A DNA stretch of 58,196 nt from a virus. The position numbers were made by a program, and so were the translations under genes. The notes below the pieces were generated by a model. That model was not told the DNA's origin. It saw nothing but the letters and a program-made list of their open reading frames with translations, and searched no databases. Each line of letters starts with the position of its first letter. The stretch's first letter is position 1. Shown piece after piece: positions 31,008 through 40,209 of the stretch. Location: the IMG/VR virus record IMGVR_UViG_3300032087_000460, positions 1 through 58,196 of that record; one strand, 5' to 3'.

Positions 31008-34000
31008 CGCGTACCGAAAGAGGCTTGCTTTCTCTTCTCAAGCATTGAATCTAATGCTGAAAGAGCTAGACCATAAGACCTCTGTTCTACTATACTATCG
31101 CCTCTAAGGAACAGATAGTCTATAGAAGAAAGTAACTCACCTCTATTAGCCTTGTCTATTGCTTCAAGATGTTTCTGTTGGAACAATCTCTCAATAGATG
31201 AGGCATCTGCTTCTGAACTCTTTTTGTCCCATCTAACTTTCATTTCGTCATTGGTTAGATGATACAGTTCAAACTCAGCTAGTTGAGAATATGCATCTGA
31301 CAATTCTTCTGTACTAGCATTTTCCCTCTTTAACTTTTCAATCACTACACGCATAGCGGATGCTTTTGCATCTGCCTCTTGTGCTGCCTCACTGTTAGCT
31401 GCATCTTTGGTGTAGCCTCTATACTGTTTAGTTCTTTGTTTTACGAGACTACGCTGTCTATTTAGTTTTTCTTGTTGGGTCATTTTAACACCCAACTCAT
31501 TAACGTCAGAGTTGTATTCTTCTGACCCAAACAGATCTTTAAAACCTTCTACAGCATAGTGACCAAAGTATTTAGCCTGTCTGTTGTCTAATCTAGAAGA
31601 CCCTGTGTACGGAAGCATATCGCCTCTCTTCACACCTATACGCTGCATTTCAAGCTCAAGCTCACTATTTTTTTGTGAATAGGTGATACCTACAAAACGT
31701 GCTATGGGTGACTTACGCATCTTCTCAGCATTGTCTAATAGATATTTTTTTGTAGGAAATGTTTGCTGAACGTCATAGCCAAATATGTTTTCTGGCAAGT
31801 AAGAATTAACGGCACGGGCAGTCAACTTAGTAGTGAAACTTTCGTCTTCAATACCAGCACGTATGTCCTTCTGTGTATTCTCTACAGCTATTTGATCGGC
31901 AACGTCCTTGAACATTTTAAGCGGCGTTAAGAAACCACCTAAGTACTCTGCCGAAAACTCAGACAGCCTATCGTTATTCTTTTGTGCTGCAGTAGAGTCC
32001 CACTCAAAGCCTGTTGCAAGAGTACTAAACCCTTCCAAAAGCCTATTTACATTTTCACCACTACGTACAGGGAAGCCTGACATAGTTTCAAGGTACATCT
32101 TACGATCTTGTGCGCTTCTATTTCTCGGAACCTTTTCTTGTATTAGATTGGTGCCTAAGAAATTATCTGCATCGATTAGAAACTCTGCTGCTGCTGCATA
32201 AGAACTCAAGGGCCACATAGCGCGTATGTCTACACCACCCATATCATACCACGGAGTATTATCCTCTTTGTTAGCTAAATGATTTACCATGAAAGCCATA
32301 GTCGATGTTCCAATGGCAGCTTTAGCATAAGCTTCCCTTTGTGCATCGCCAAACGCACCTTTAATAGGACCAGTTTCAGCCTTAGCTATACCATGAAACA
32401 TTTTAGCCGCAGCATTTGCAGGACTGTATTCATACATAGTTCTAAGTGAGTTAACGAAGAAGCGGGGAAACGGCATTACAACACTACTAACAGGCCGTGT
32501 TACTTCCATAAACGACAAGAAAACTTTAGCAGGTTTAAGTTCTGGGTTAGCTGCAAATGTCATTTTAAGTGCGTCTTCTGTAGCACCAGCTATAAGTTTC
32601 TTATCTAGTATACGACCAGACTCAACAAACTGCATTACATTTTTTATTTGACCACCCGCATAAGGGCTTCCGTGTTTAGCTTCATAATCCCTTAAAAACT
32701 TTTTAAACCTTTTGTCCAAAGAAGACATATAAAATGCCCTACGGAAAAATGAATCTGATGCCATGTTAAAATGATTAAGTGTTTCAATGTATCCGTTTGC
32801 TGCTCTAGCAAACTTATCTTTACCACTAGCAAACATATCAGGTTGATTACGTATCAACTGTCTATGTAAAGCAGGAGTATACTCCATAGTAGCATCAATC
32901 AATGTCTGACTTTTGGTAGTGTTCATAACACCATACAATACAGAAGCAGAGTCTGACAGTACGTCTTTAACGCCTTTTGCTACACCAGCACCAGCTTTAC
33001 TAAAGTTACCTTGTGCCGCGTTTTGTAGCCCACGTCCTATTTGATACATGGCACTATCTATAAAGTTTACACCTGTTTGACCAGCTACCATCATACCACC
33101 GGACATAATGTTTCGTGACGTAGTAACTAGCTGTGACGTTAAAGACGCAACTCTAACTCGATCTAAGGTTTTAATTGCACCACCAGCAGTAAACATTGCT
33201 TCCATAACTTTAGATCTTTTATTTTCTAAATAGTTGTCTAGTATCTTACGCATCTCTGCGTCTACATTTGGATATACGTCACCAAAGAACTCGCGTTTTA
33301 ACCTACTAGCACTATGCATTAACGTAGCACCAGTACTCATAGACTTTCTTGTTATGTCACCAGCAGATACTGCGCCGTTAGTGTAGTAGGACATAAATGT
33401 CATAAAGTCTTTTTTACTTATGCCGCTCTTAGCAATGCTTTCGTCAAGAACGGCAAGCACAGATTTCTCTTGCTCTTGTGTAAGCTCTCTAGCGAACTTA
33501 CCCCCAAACAAATTTTCTATGCCGTTTAAACCGTCAGAGATAGCCGCTGTTATGCGCGTAGGCCTTGTCTTATCCGAAGGTAGCAGACCTCTGTATGTAG
33601 CCGCTGCTGACTCACCTAATACATCCAGCATACCAATGCGGTCTAGATCTTTCTGTAGTTGAATTGATACGCGACCTATACTCTCAAATACATCAGCCCT
33701 TTGTAAGGCGTCTATAGCTTTCCTCTGATATTCTTCAGGTACATTGTCAATAAGTACAAAGTCCTTTACAACTTTGTCCATCAGAGGTTCTACTTTCGCT
33801 CTTTTTAAAGCTTTATCTGCAGCATCAGCAAGAGCTATTGTAGCTACGTCATATTCACCCGTTGATGGGCTTGACGTAACAGCGTCTACTGCATCAGTAG
33901 TTTTGTTAAAATCTTTTTGTGCCTGTTTAATATTATTAAAGTTAGTCTCACGGGCCTTATTAAACTTAGCAATCTTTCTAGAGGCTGCAATACCTTCTGG

Positions 34001-34966
34001 TATACCACTGGCCATACCAAGTCCCGTAGCAATACCCATTCTTGTGTAATCTAGCTCAAGTTCGTTTGGATCTACAGTGGGATCATACTGGCCTGTTGTA
34101 GGATCTATTCTTCCTATACGCTCTACGTTTTGTCGCATAGCGTCATCTGCAGCAGCCAAACCACCACTTATAACTGTAGCCCGTGCCATAGGTTTAACAG
34201 CTACGTTTTTAACTAAGAAGTTTCTAATGGCAGATGTTGACGCAGCCCTCACAGCAGTTACACCAGCCGCAACACCTGTCGCAGTACCAACACCCGGAGC
34301 AGCTAGAGTACCCAATGCACCAGAGCCAAGTATAGTAAGTACGTTACTTACAGATGTACCACCGTACCATATAGCGTCACCGACAGCTTGAAGTCTGTCT
34401 AGGTTATCCATTTCGTCACTGAATAGATCTGGTGCTTTTTGATCAATGGTAGAAAACACGTCACCAAAAAGAAGTTTAGTGTCATTGTCTGCGTCTTTGA
34501 GATACGCTAGTTGATCTACTAAATAGACATCATTATACATAAAGGCTCTGTAATGATTTGACATGAACCTTTCTAGATATTCTTCGTTAGTTTCGTCTTC
34601 AAGCCTAGCACCTTGCTCTACACGATTGGTATAGTAGGTCTCTACTTTCTTCATAAAGTTCTCGTCTTCACTGAGAGCCTTTATGGTAAGTGTGCCGTCA
34701 CTGTCTTCATCTCTAGCTTGAATAGGCGCACCGTAATCAAACTTAGGTGTTAGTGCCTGTTCTGTTTCTGAAGGTGCAGGAGGTTGTTGACCTTTAACTA
34801 TACTGTCAAAATAGTTTTCAAACTCCTCCGTTTCTTCTTGCTCTACAAGTTCAACTTCTGATACAGAAACTGGCGCAACCTCTTCTCCCATTGAAGAAGT
34901 CTTATCACCCACCATACTGTCAAAATATCTTTCAAACTCTTCAGTCTGATTGTCTAATTCAGCCAT
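31004..34966 (-). CDS. Large internal virion protein (ejection-type), last gene of the late arm
   Basis: A 1320-residue, mostly helical protein, the longest in the genome. Its size, Gln/Lys/Glu-rich helices and place after two other helical virion proteins match the internal core or ejection proteins of podoviruses such as T7 gp16, which form a channel for DNA. There is no visible lysozyme motif. Residues 8-20 and 46-58 repeat TEEFE(R/N)YFDS(M/I)V. A Gly/Ala-rich hydrophobic stretch near 202-238 could cross a membrane. The stop overlaps the mazG stop on the other strand. Confidence 0.75.
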   Translation of the reverse strand: MAELDNQTEEFERYFDSMVGDKTSSMGEEVAPVSVSEVELVEQEETEEFENYFDSIVKGQQPPAPSETEQALTPKFDYGAPIQARDEDSDGTLTIKALSEDENFMKKVETYYTNRVEQGARLEDETNEEYLERFMSNHYRAFMYNDVYLVDQLAYLKDADNDTKLLFGDVFSTIDQKAPDLFSDEMDNLDRLQAVGDAIWYGGTSVSNVLTILGSGALGTLAAPGVGTATGVAAGVTAVRAASTSAIRNFLVKNVAVKPMARATVISGGLAAADDAMRQNVERIGRIDPTTGQYDPTVDPNELELDYTRMGIATGLGMASGIPEGIAASRKIAKFNKARETNFNNIKQAQKDFNKTTDAVDAVTSSPSTGEYDVATIALADAADKALKRAKVEPLMDKVVKDFVLIDNVPEEYQRKAIDALQRADVFESIGRVSIQLQKDLDRIGMLDVLGESAAATYRGLLPSDKTRPTRITAAISDGLNGIENLFGGKFARELTQEQEKSVLAVLDESIAKSGISKKDFMTFMSYYTNGAVSAGDITRKSMSTGATLMHSASRLKREFFGDVYPNVDAEMRKILDNYLENKRSKVMEAMFTAGGAIKTLDRVRVASLTSQLVTTSRNIMSGGMMVAGQTGVNFIDSAMYQIGRGLQNAAQGNFSKAGAGVAKGVKDVLSDSASVLYGVMNTTKSQTLIDATMEYTPALHRQLIRNQPDMFASGKDKFARAANGYIETLNHFNMASDSFFRRAFYMSSLDKRFKKFLRDYEAKHGSPYAGGQIKNVMQFVESGRILDKKLIAGATEDALKMTFAANPELKPAKVFLSFMEVTRPVSSVVMPFPRFFVNSLRTMYEYSPANAAAKMFHGIAKAETGPIKGAFGDAQREAYAKAAIGTSTMAFMVNHLANKEDNTPWYDMGGVDIRAMWPLSSYAAAAEFLIDADNFLGTNLIQEKVPRNRSAQDRKMYLETMSGFPVRSGENVNRLLEGFSTLATGFEWDSTAAQKNNDRLSEFSAEYLGGFLTPLKMFKDVADQIAVENTQKDIRAGIEDESFTTKLTARAVNSYLPENIFGYDVQQTFPTKKYLLDNAEKMRKSPIARFVGITYSQKNSELELEMQRIGVKRGDMLPYTGSSRLDNRQAKYFGHYAVEGFKDLFGSEEYNSDVNELGVKMTQQEKLNRQRSLVKQRTKQYRGYTKDAANSEAAQEADAKASAMRVVIEKLKRENASTEELSDAYSQLAEFELYHLTNDEMKVRWDKKSSEADASSIERLFQQKHLEAIDKANRGELLSSIDYLFLRGDSIVEQRSYGLALSALDSMLEKRKQASFGTR

Positions 34967-34979
34967 AAATTTTTCCTTA

Positions 34980-36416
34980 TTACTGGTATGTTGGGGCTAT
35001 ACCAAATTCTTGTTGGAACATATTGTTAAAATTATTAGAGTCTATTAGTCTGTCGGGTACAAAATAACCTCTAGACATTATAGCACCAAAAGCCTTTTTA
35101 GTTTTTGTAACATATTTTTGACTAATCTGTTTATTTGCACCTTTCATATTGAAATAGTCTATGATGTACTTATGTGCAACTAGATTAGGATTATTCTGAA
35201 ACATTGTATATTCTTCTGACCCACGATCTATGCCTTTTAAATAATCCATGAGCGCTGTATAATCACCGTCTATACCGAGACGGTTGCTGTATGCTTCGTC
35301 TAGACGTTCTTTATTCAATACATTTGAAGCGCCCATAAGTATTTTATTTTCATCTTTTTGGCTTAATTTTCCTCCAGCTATTCTTCGTGCAGAAGCAGCT
35401 AATTGATATGCAGTTTCTTGTTTAGCCGCAAAAGAAACATCAGCACTTGGGTCCATATTTCTATCTTGTATACTAAACAGCTTTTGCATTTGTGGGCTAG
35501 TGATATAGGTTTGATATGTGCCAGTTTTTTCTCCCGCTGCTTTTATAGTAGTACCAATATAGGTAGTTGTAGCTCCCATACTGACGCCTTCTGCTTTTTC
35601 TCTAGCCAAAGCTTCTGCAGTAATATTATCATAGTATTGTTTTTTGGCAAACTCTGATGCAGCCGTAAGCTCTTTTATACGTTCTGGAGAAGCGCCTTTC
35701 TTTATTGCGTCTTGTAATTCACCTGCAGATCTAAACATTTGATTTTGAAAGGACTCAATCCGTACTTTTGGAGTTAACTTAGGAAGTCCTACAGAAGGTA
35801 AAGCCGCACCCTCGTCGTATCTTTCTGTTAAGCCTGCAGCCTCACCCAATTTTCTGCCTTCTTCAGCCTGTTTCCGTAAAGATGCTGGTGTACCGGAAGG
35901 TGCAAATATAGAGTCAGATTGATAGTCTGTAGGACTATAATACGTATCCCATTGCTTCGGACGTAAATAGCTTGGCACAAGAGCGCCAGACACAGTGTCT
36001 AGAGACATCCGCTCTAACTGCTTTGGGTCCATCTTAGACGTAAATTCAAAGTTTACACTGTCACTATTTCTTGCATAGTTTTCGTCAAGTGTATTGAGAT
36101 ATTGATTTGCGGCTTCTACTGTCGTATAGCTTTTTGCAATGTTTGCAGATGCTGCGAGCCTTTCTTGCTCACTACCAAACTTATCAGAGTACTGAGCTAA
36201 TCTAGCGTCAATAGCAGACACAAGATTTCTTTTGTTTTCTTTTGCGGCATCATATTTATCTTTGTCGTTTTTAGCAAAGATCAAAGCTTGCTGCATAAGT
36301 TTGTCTCTACGTGCGCGTTCCTCTGCAATACGCTCGTCTTGAGCTTTAGCACCTGCAGCTAGACCTTCACCTATACCCGCAAAACCAGCGGCAAGCATAC
36401 GTCCAAATAAAGCCAT
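34980..36416 (-). CDS. Helical internal virion protein
   Basis: A 478-residue protein with a Gly/Ala-rich N-terminus (MLAAGFAGIGEGLAAGAKAQ), then long charged helices (DERIAEERARRDKLMQQA). Such N-termini are typical of podovirus internal or ejection proteins, which are stored inside the head and released ahead of the DNA. It precedes the 1320-residue protein by 13 bases. Not recognised by family; assigned by build and place. Confidence 0.6.
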   Translation of the reverse strand: MALFGRMLAAGFAGIGEGLAAGAKAQDERIAEERARRDKLMQQALIFAKNDKDKYDAAKENKRNLVSAIDARLAQYSDKFGSEQERLAASANIAKSYTTVEAANQYLNTLDENYARNSDSVNFEFTSKMDPKQLERMSLDTVSGALVPSYLRPKQWDTYYSPTDYQSDSIFAPSGTPASLRKQAEEGRKLGEAAGLTERYDEGAALPSVGLPKLTPKVRIESFQNQMFRSAGELQDAIKKGASPERIKELTAASEFAKKQYYDNITAEALAREKAEGVSMGATTTYIGTTIKAAGEKTGTYQTYITSPQMQKLFSIQDRNMDPSADVSFAAKQETAYQLAASARRIAGGKLSQKDENKILMGASNVLNKERLDEAYSNRLGIDGDYTALMDYLKGIDRGSEEYTMFQNNPNLVAHKYIIDYFNMKGANKQISQKYVTKTKKAFGAIMSRGYFVPDRLIDSNNFNNMFQQEFGIAPTYQ

Positions 36417-36419
36417 GTT

Positions 36420-36959
36420 TTATCTCCGCGCCATTAAACCAGCAGGCGCTGCCGCCTGTTCAATTTGTTCCGGCATTTCGTCCATCATAGGTTCTTCTTC
36501 ATCTAAACCCATAACGTCTTCATACTCAGGTTCTATACCTTGTTCAGCCTGTACAGCAGACTTAGCAAGATCTACAAAATGATCCTCTGACTCCTCAGAT
36601 CCAGTAGGTAATCCCATATCATATTCAACGTCATACATATCACCGATAAGTGCTACTGTTTCCATTACAACAGGAAGAACCAGAACACCTACGTCAATAC
36701 TGTGCCTACCTTCAGCTACACCACTAGTGACTAAAAATTCAGCAAAATCAGATACACGCCTGCCTCTGTCTAAATTAGCGGCAATACGTGGCATAATCTG
36801 TGGGTTTAAAAGCTGCTGCATATAGAACTGTATGTTCTCTTCAACCGTAGGCATCATAGGTGGTTGCTCATACGGTTTAGCACCTAGCTCACCAGTTAGA
36901 CTTTCACCCGGAACAGCAACGTCATAATCTGCTTGAGTAGCTGGATCTTGTCTTACCAT
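36420..36959 (-). CDS. Acidic protein of the internal-protein cluster
   Basis: A 179-residue protein with a Pro-rich start, a central helical part (NPQIMPRIAANLDRGRRVSD) and a Met/Glu-rich acidic end (GLDEEEPMMDEMPEQIEQ). Its ATG is the last base pair of the previous gene's stop region (one-base overlap). An assembly factor or minor virion protein is possible. Function unknown. Confidence 0.55.
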   Translation of the reverse strand: MVRQDPATQADYDVAVPGESLTGELGAKPYEQPPMMPTVEENIQFYMQQLLNPQIMPRIAANLDRGRRVSDFAEFLVTSGVAEGRHSIDVGVLVLPVVMETVALIGDMYDVEYDMGLPTGSEESEDHFVDLAKSAVQAEQGIEPEYEDVMGLDEEEPMMDEMPEQIEQAAAPAGLMARR

Positions 36960-37243
36960 TAGGTTTTCCCTTTACTTTGTCTTAAATCGCGTCTTGCTTT
37001 AGCTACGTCTAAAAACGCCTGTTGCTCTGCTCTAAGCTGTGGTGCTGGCCTACGAGCCTGCTCTTTATTGTCACGCTGTAAAAGGCCACCCTTATTAAAT
37101 GCAACACTTGGACTAGTATCGGACGCTACGTCTCTATTAAGCCAATCATCTGGCTGTTCTATTGCCGCAGCTAAATTAGAAAATGCATTTATATATACAT
37201 TGCCTGCGTTAAGACCCGGAGGTGTTTGTTTTGGAGTTGCCAT
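36959..37243 (-). CDS. Small protein of the internal-protein cluster
   Basis: A 94-residue protein starting MATPKQTPPGLNAGNVYINA, with a basic C-terminal helix (DVAKARRDLRQSKGK). FNKGGLLQR resembles the short KGG(L/Y) elements seen in other virion-region proteins of this phage. Function unknown. Confidence 0.55.
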   Translation of the reverse strand: MATPKQTPPGLNAGNVYINAFSNLAAAIEQPDDWLNRDVASDTSPSVAFNKGGLLQRDNKEQARRPAPQLRAEQQAFLDVAKARRDLRQSKGKT

Positions 37244-37257
37244 TATTTAGTCCTTAC

Positions 37258-39312
37258 TTAAATATTAAAACCTAAACCTCTACCAATGCTACTTATTATA
37301 TTACCACCACTTTCAGTACCAGCAAACTGTAGTACCGCACCAATACCTGTACCAAATGAGTTAGCTATGGCAGCATCTTCAGCAGCATCAAGTTTAGCTT
37401 GTAGTTGTTGTGCGCTTGCATTGGCATTAAATATTGCTGTAGCAATTCTAGTTTGGCGATCTAGTGCATTTTCAGCAGAGTCGATAGACTTAAATATAGT
37501 GTCACGCATAAACTGCTGTATATTATTATAAGCTGTATTAGATACACCTAAAGCAGCATTAGCGTTAAATTCATTAGCACGATTAATAGCTGCCGTATCT
37601 GCTGTAGCAATCTGTCTACGCCACTGAGCGTTAGACTGTGCTACCACTAAAGCGTTCTGTGAATTAAATTGTTCACGCTGATTTAGTAGATTTGCATTGA
37701 ACTGATTAATTGCATTGGTTTGACCAAGATTAAATTGTTCCATAGCGTTTGACTGACTAGCATTAAACTGACTAATCTGCGAACCTAGTGAAGCAAAAAA
37801 TTGATTAGTCTGATTTTCACTAGTAGCATTAAACTGACGAGCAGCATTTGTAGCAGCCGTGTCACTTAATATAGACTGTACGCGAGACTGTGCATTAAAC
37901 ATAGCGGCTTGTTGTTCGTTACTAAGATTAGCCATGTCTACTTGCAGGAAGTTCTGTGCATTTTGTACAGCAGCTTGTTGCCTATTATTTAGGTTAGCCA
38001 TATCAAGCTGTGACAATGCAGCAGCTTCAGCCATTACAACAGCTTGTCTATTGTTCAAGTTTGCTAAGTTCATAGTATTAGCAGCACGAGAGTTTTCTAA
38101 GATTACCTGTTGCTCTGCATTAAAGTTCATGTTAGCTATATCAGCAATTCTAGCAGAGTTAGCTACTCTAGCTTGAAATGCTTGATCAAACTCTTGGCCA
38201 ATAAACTGAGCGCGTTGCTGTGCTGCAAGCATAGCACGTTGTTGACGATTACTCAAGTTCTGAGATTCAAATTGTGCAAATACAGATGCATCAGCTTGAG
38301 CTATTGGTATAGCTGATTCCATTGCAGCCTGTACTACAGCCTGTCCAGCTAAACTAGAGGCACTTAAACCTCGTGCAGCCATAGCGGCATTAGCCGCGCG
38401 CATAGCTCCTGATGCCCAAGCCGGTGGATTAGCAGCATCAAAGTCTGCATACAAACTCTCTAATTGGCCTTGTACCGTAGCTTTGTCTGTAGGTGATGCG
38501 GTAGCTGCTTGCACTTGCTCAGTAAATGCTGTAGCCTTTTCCGCATTAGCAGAAGGGCTTACTAATTCACCAGCTTGTATCTCACGATTAGCAGGACTAT
38601 TAATAAGATTAGCTGTGCCTTGTGCCGCCTGCACTTGAGATACAGATGATTCAGTCTGTTGTGCCGCTTGTATTTGTTGATCAAAAGCACTCTGCGCTGC
38701 CTCTGCACCAGCTTGTTGTACAGCACCAGCAGCTTGAGCCGCAGTTACTTCAGCAGGTGCAAACGTAGGTGCTACTTGAGCCGCTGTTGTTACACCTGCT
38801 TGCGGTGCTGCCGCTGCAACAGTACCAGCTACTTGTCCTGTACCAGTAGCAATATCTTGTGCTTCAGTTGGTGTAATTTGTTGTGCTGTTATTTGTGCTT
38901 TTTCAGGAGTTTCACCTGCTAGTCTTGCTGTTTCTACTTCACCTAAGTCAACTGGCGCATTTACTGGTGCTTCTACGGCAGGTGTTTCTGTTTGCTGCGA
39001 TGTAGTATTATCTGTAGTAGGCATTAAAACAGAAGGATCAATAGCTGCGCCAGTGTATATAGTAGAACCACCGTCTGCGTACTTTCTAACCATACCGCCA
39101 TCGACAAACCTAACTACACCGCCTCTAGCTGCCATCATAGTTCCTACAGCTTGCTGCTGAAACTGCTCGTACTTAGCTTTGGCGTCAGGGTTCTGTGCTA
39201 GAAACTGCTGAAAACCTTCTTTATTATATGGCGTAGCGCTATAACCTGCTGCCTGTGCAATACGCGGCATAGCGGCATCTGAAAATCTAATATTAGTATA
39301 CGGTGCAGCCAT
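37258..39312 (-). CDS. Ala/Gln/Asn-rich repetitive virion protein
   Basis: A 684-residue low-complexity protein. Residues around 390-560 contain many degenerate repeats of MANL(N/S)N.QQAA and QFNA, such as MANLNNRQQAAVQNAQ, which predict a long helical rod. Residues 65-80 have ARGGVVRFVDGGMVRKYADG, a motif I recall from internal proteins of marine podoviruses. A coiled or fibrous core protein in the head, or part of the ejection apparatus, is the best guess. AAGGAAT precedes the ATG. Confidence 0.6.
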   Translation of the reverse strand: MAAPYTNIRFSDAAMPRIAQAAGYSATPYNKEGFQQFLAQNPDAKAKYEQFQQQAVGTMMAARGGVVRFVDGGMVRKYADGGSTIYTGAAIDPSVLMPTTDNTTSQQTETPAVEAPVNAPVDLGEVETARLAGETPEKAQITAQQITPTEAQDIATGTGQVAGTVAAAAPQAGVTTAAQVAPTFAPAEVTAAQAAGAVQQAGAEAAQSAFDQQIQAAQQTESSVSQVQAAQGTANLINSPANREIQAGELVSPSANAEKATAFTEQVQAATASPTDKATVQGQLESLYADFDAANPPAWASGAMRAANAAMAARGLSASSLAGQAVVQAAMESAIPIAQADASVFAQFESQNLSNRQQRAMLAAQQRAQFIGQEFDQAFQARVANSARIADIANMNFNAEQQVILENSRAANTMNLANLNNRQAVVMAEAAALSQLDMANLNNRQQAAVQNAQNFLQVDMANLSNEQQAAMFNAQSRVQSILSDTAATNAARQFNATSENQTNQFFASLGSQISQFNASQSNAMEQFNLGQTNAINQFNANLLNQREQFNSQNALVVAQSNAQWRRQIATADTAAINRANEFNANAALGVSNTAYNNIQQFMRDTIFKSIDSAENALDRQTRIATAIFNANASAQQLQAKLDAAEDAAIANSFGTGIGAVLQFAGTESGGNIISSIGRGLGFNI

Positions 39313-39315
39313 ATT

Positions 39316-39480
39316 TTATTCCTTACTTCTTATCTCTTTAATCGTTTGATATATCCTTAACGACAACCAAATTACAGATAACAATGAGGCCACTGCTGGC
39401 AATAGTTCAAAAAATGATCCTACTGCCAGTGTGACAGCAGACCAGTCAATAAGATTTTTACCTGACGGGTCTAATAGCAT
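39316..39480 (-). CDS. Short membrane protein, T7-holin-like
   Basis: A 54-residue protein starting MLLDPSGKNLIDWSAVT, with a hydrophobic stretch (about 15-42, containing FFELLPAVASLLSVIWLS) and a charged tail (KEIRSKE). Small holins of T7-like and cyanophage-like podoviruses have this form. It fits between two genes with three- to four-base gaps. Together with the cluster at 7.8-9.3 kb it is one of several holin candidates. Confidence 0.6.
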   Translation of the reverse strand: MLLDPSGKNLIDWSAVTLAVGSFFELLPAVASLLSVIWLSLRIYQTIKEIRSKE

Positions 39481-39483
39481 TTG

Positions 39484-39705
39484 TTATGCAGCCTCTTCTG
39501 TTTGTTGTTGCTGTAGAGATTGCGTAAGCATATTGACAAACGCTTCTCTACCTACTTCAAGCTGCTGCACATTGAAGCGAGCGCTTGATAACTTACGATC
39601 AAGATCCGTGACATGATTTAACATAGTGCGTTGTTGCTCAGTCATGTCTTCTAGTACATACTCTACGTTGTTAATAACAACAGGGGTCTTTTTATCTTGT
39701 CCCAT
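39484..39705 (-). CDS. Conserved small helical phage protein
   Basis: A 73-residue protein with VVINNVEYVLEDMTEQQR, then NHVTDLDRKLSSARFNVQQL and REAFVNMLTQSL. I recall near-identical small proteins in marine phages and cyanophages, classed as a domain of unknown function (DUF6447, from memory). It is Gln-rich at the end. Role unknown; it sits between a holin-like gene and tail genes. Confidence 0.65.
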   Translation of the reverse strand: MGQDKKTPVVINNVEYVLEDMTEQQRTMLNHVTDLDRKLSSARFNVQQLEVGREAFVNMLTQSLQQQQTEEAA

Positions 39706-39735
39706 TGTTTAGTCCTTTCTATGTTAGAGTTTATT

Positions 39736-40197
39736 TTAACTCGGCGCTTCTGGCCAAGTTACATTATACCATACAACTCCTGTGTAATCAGCATTCCAGT
39801 GTAATTCTGGATTAGGATAATTAGCAGGCAAGTCACGTAAAGCATTACGATATGTTGACCATTCAGTTTGTTTTTCTGCTGTTAGTGTTGACCATTTTGT
39901 AGGCATTTCAATGTAGTCTGTTTTTTCAAGACGAAAGTTACGATCTCTACGTAGCAGTGCCATTGCGTCATCGCCAGTTATATTCTCTGGTGGCACCCAG
40001 TCTGCTATAGGACCATAATCACCTGCTATTGCTCTATTATATATTTCAACTCCGTGCGGTTCTACGTCATTTGGATCAGCAGTAAAGGGAACGTATTCTT
40101 CATCAAGTTCATCAAAATCAACTTCAACATTAACCTTTGTTTGTTGGAAGTTTGCCCATTTAGGATTACGCACACTATTAATTGTTCTAATCATCAT
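39736..40197 (-). CDS. Tail-fibre assembly-like protein
   Basis: A 153-residue protein whose second half (WSTLTAEKQTEWSTYRNALR, then DLPANYPNPE) is close to the phage tail assembly chaperone pattern, also present in the gene at 47544 (TAEQTAYRQALRDVPENY). Such proteins often lie beside a tail fibre, here the 644-residue fibre just upstream in transcription. Likely helps fold or attach that fibre. Confidence 0.65.
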   Translation of the reverse strand: MMIRTINSVRNPKWANFQQTKVNVEVDFDELDEEYVPFTADPNDVEPHGVEIYNRAIAGDYGPIADWVPPENITGDDAMALLRRDRNFRLEKTDYIEMPTKWSTLTAEKQTEWSTYRNALRDLPANYPNPELHWNADYTGVVWYNVTWPEAPS

Positions 40198-40209
40198 ATT
40201 TCCTTTTTA

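Noticed and set aside
33420-34391. Several rightward reading frames opposite the large internal virion protein
   Set aside because: They are shadows of the well-supported leftward gene, with no ribosome sites and Ser/Ala-rich low-complexity content.
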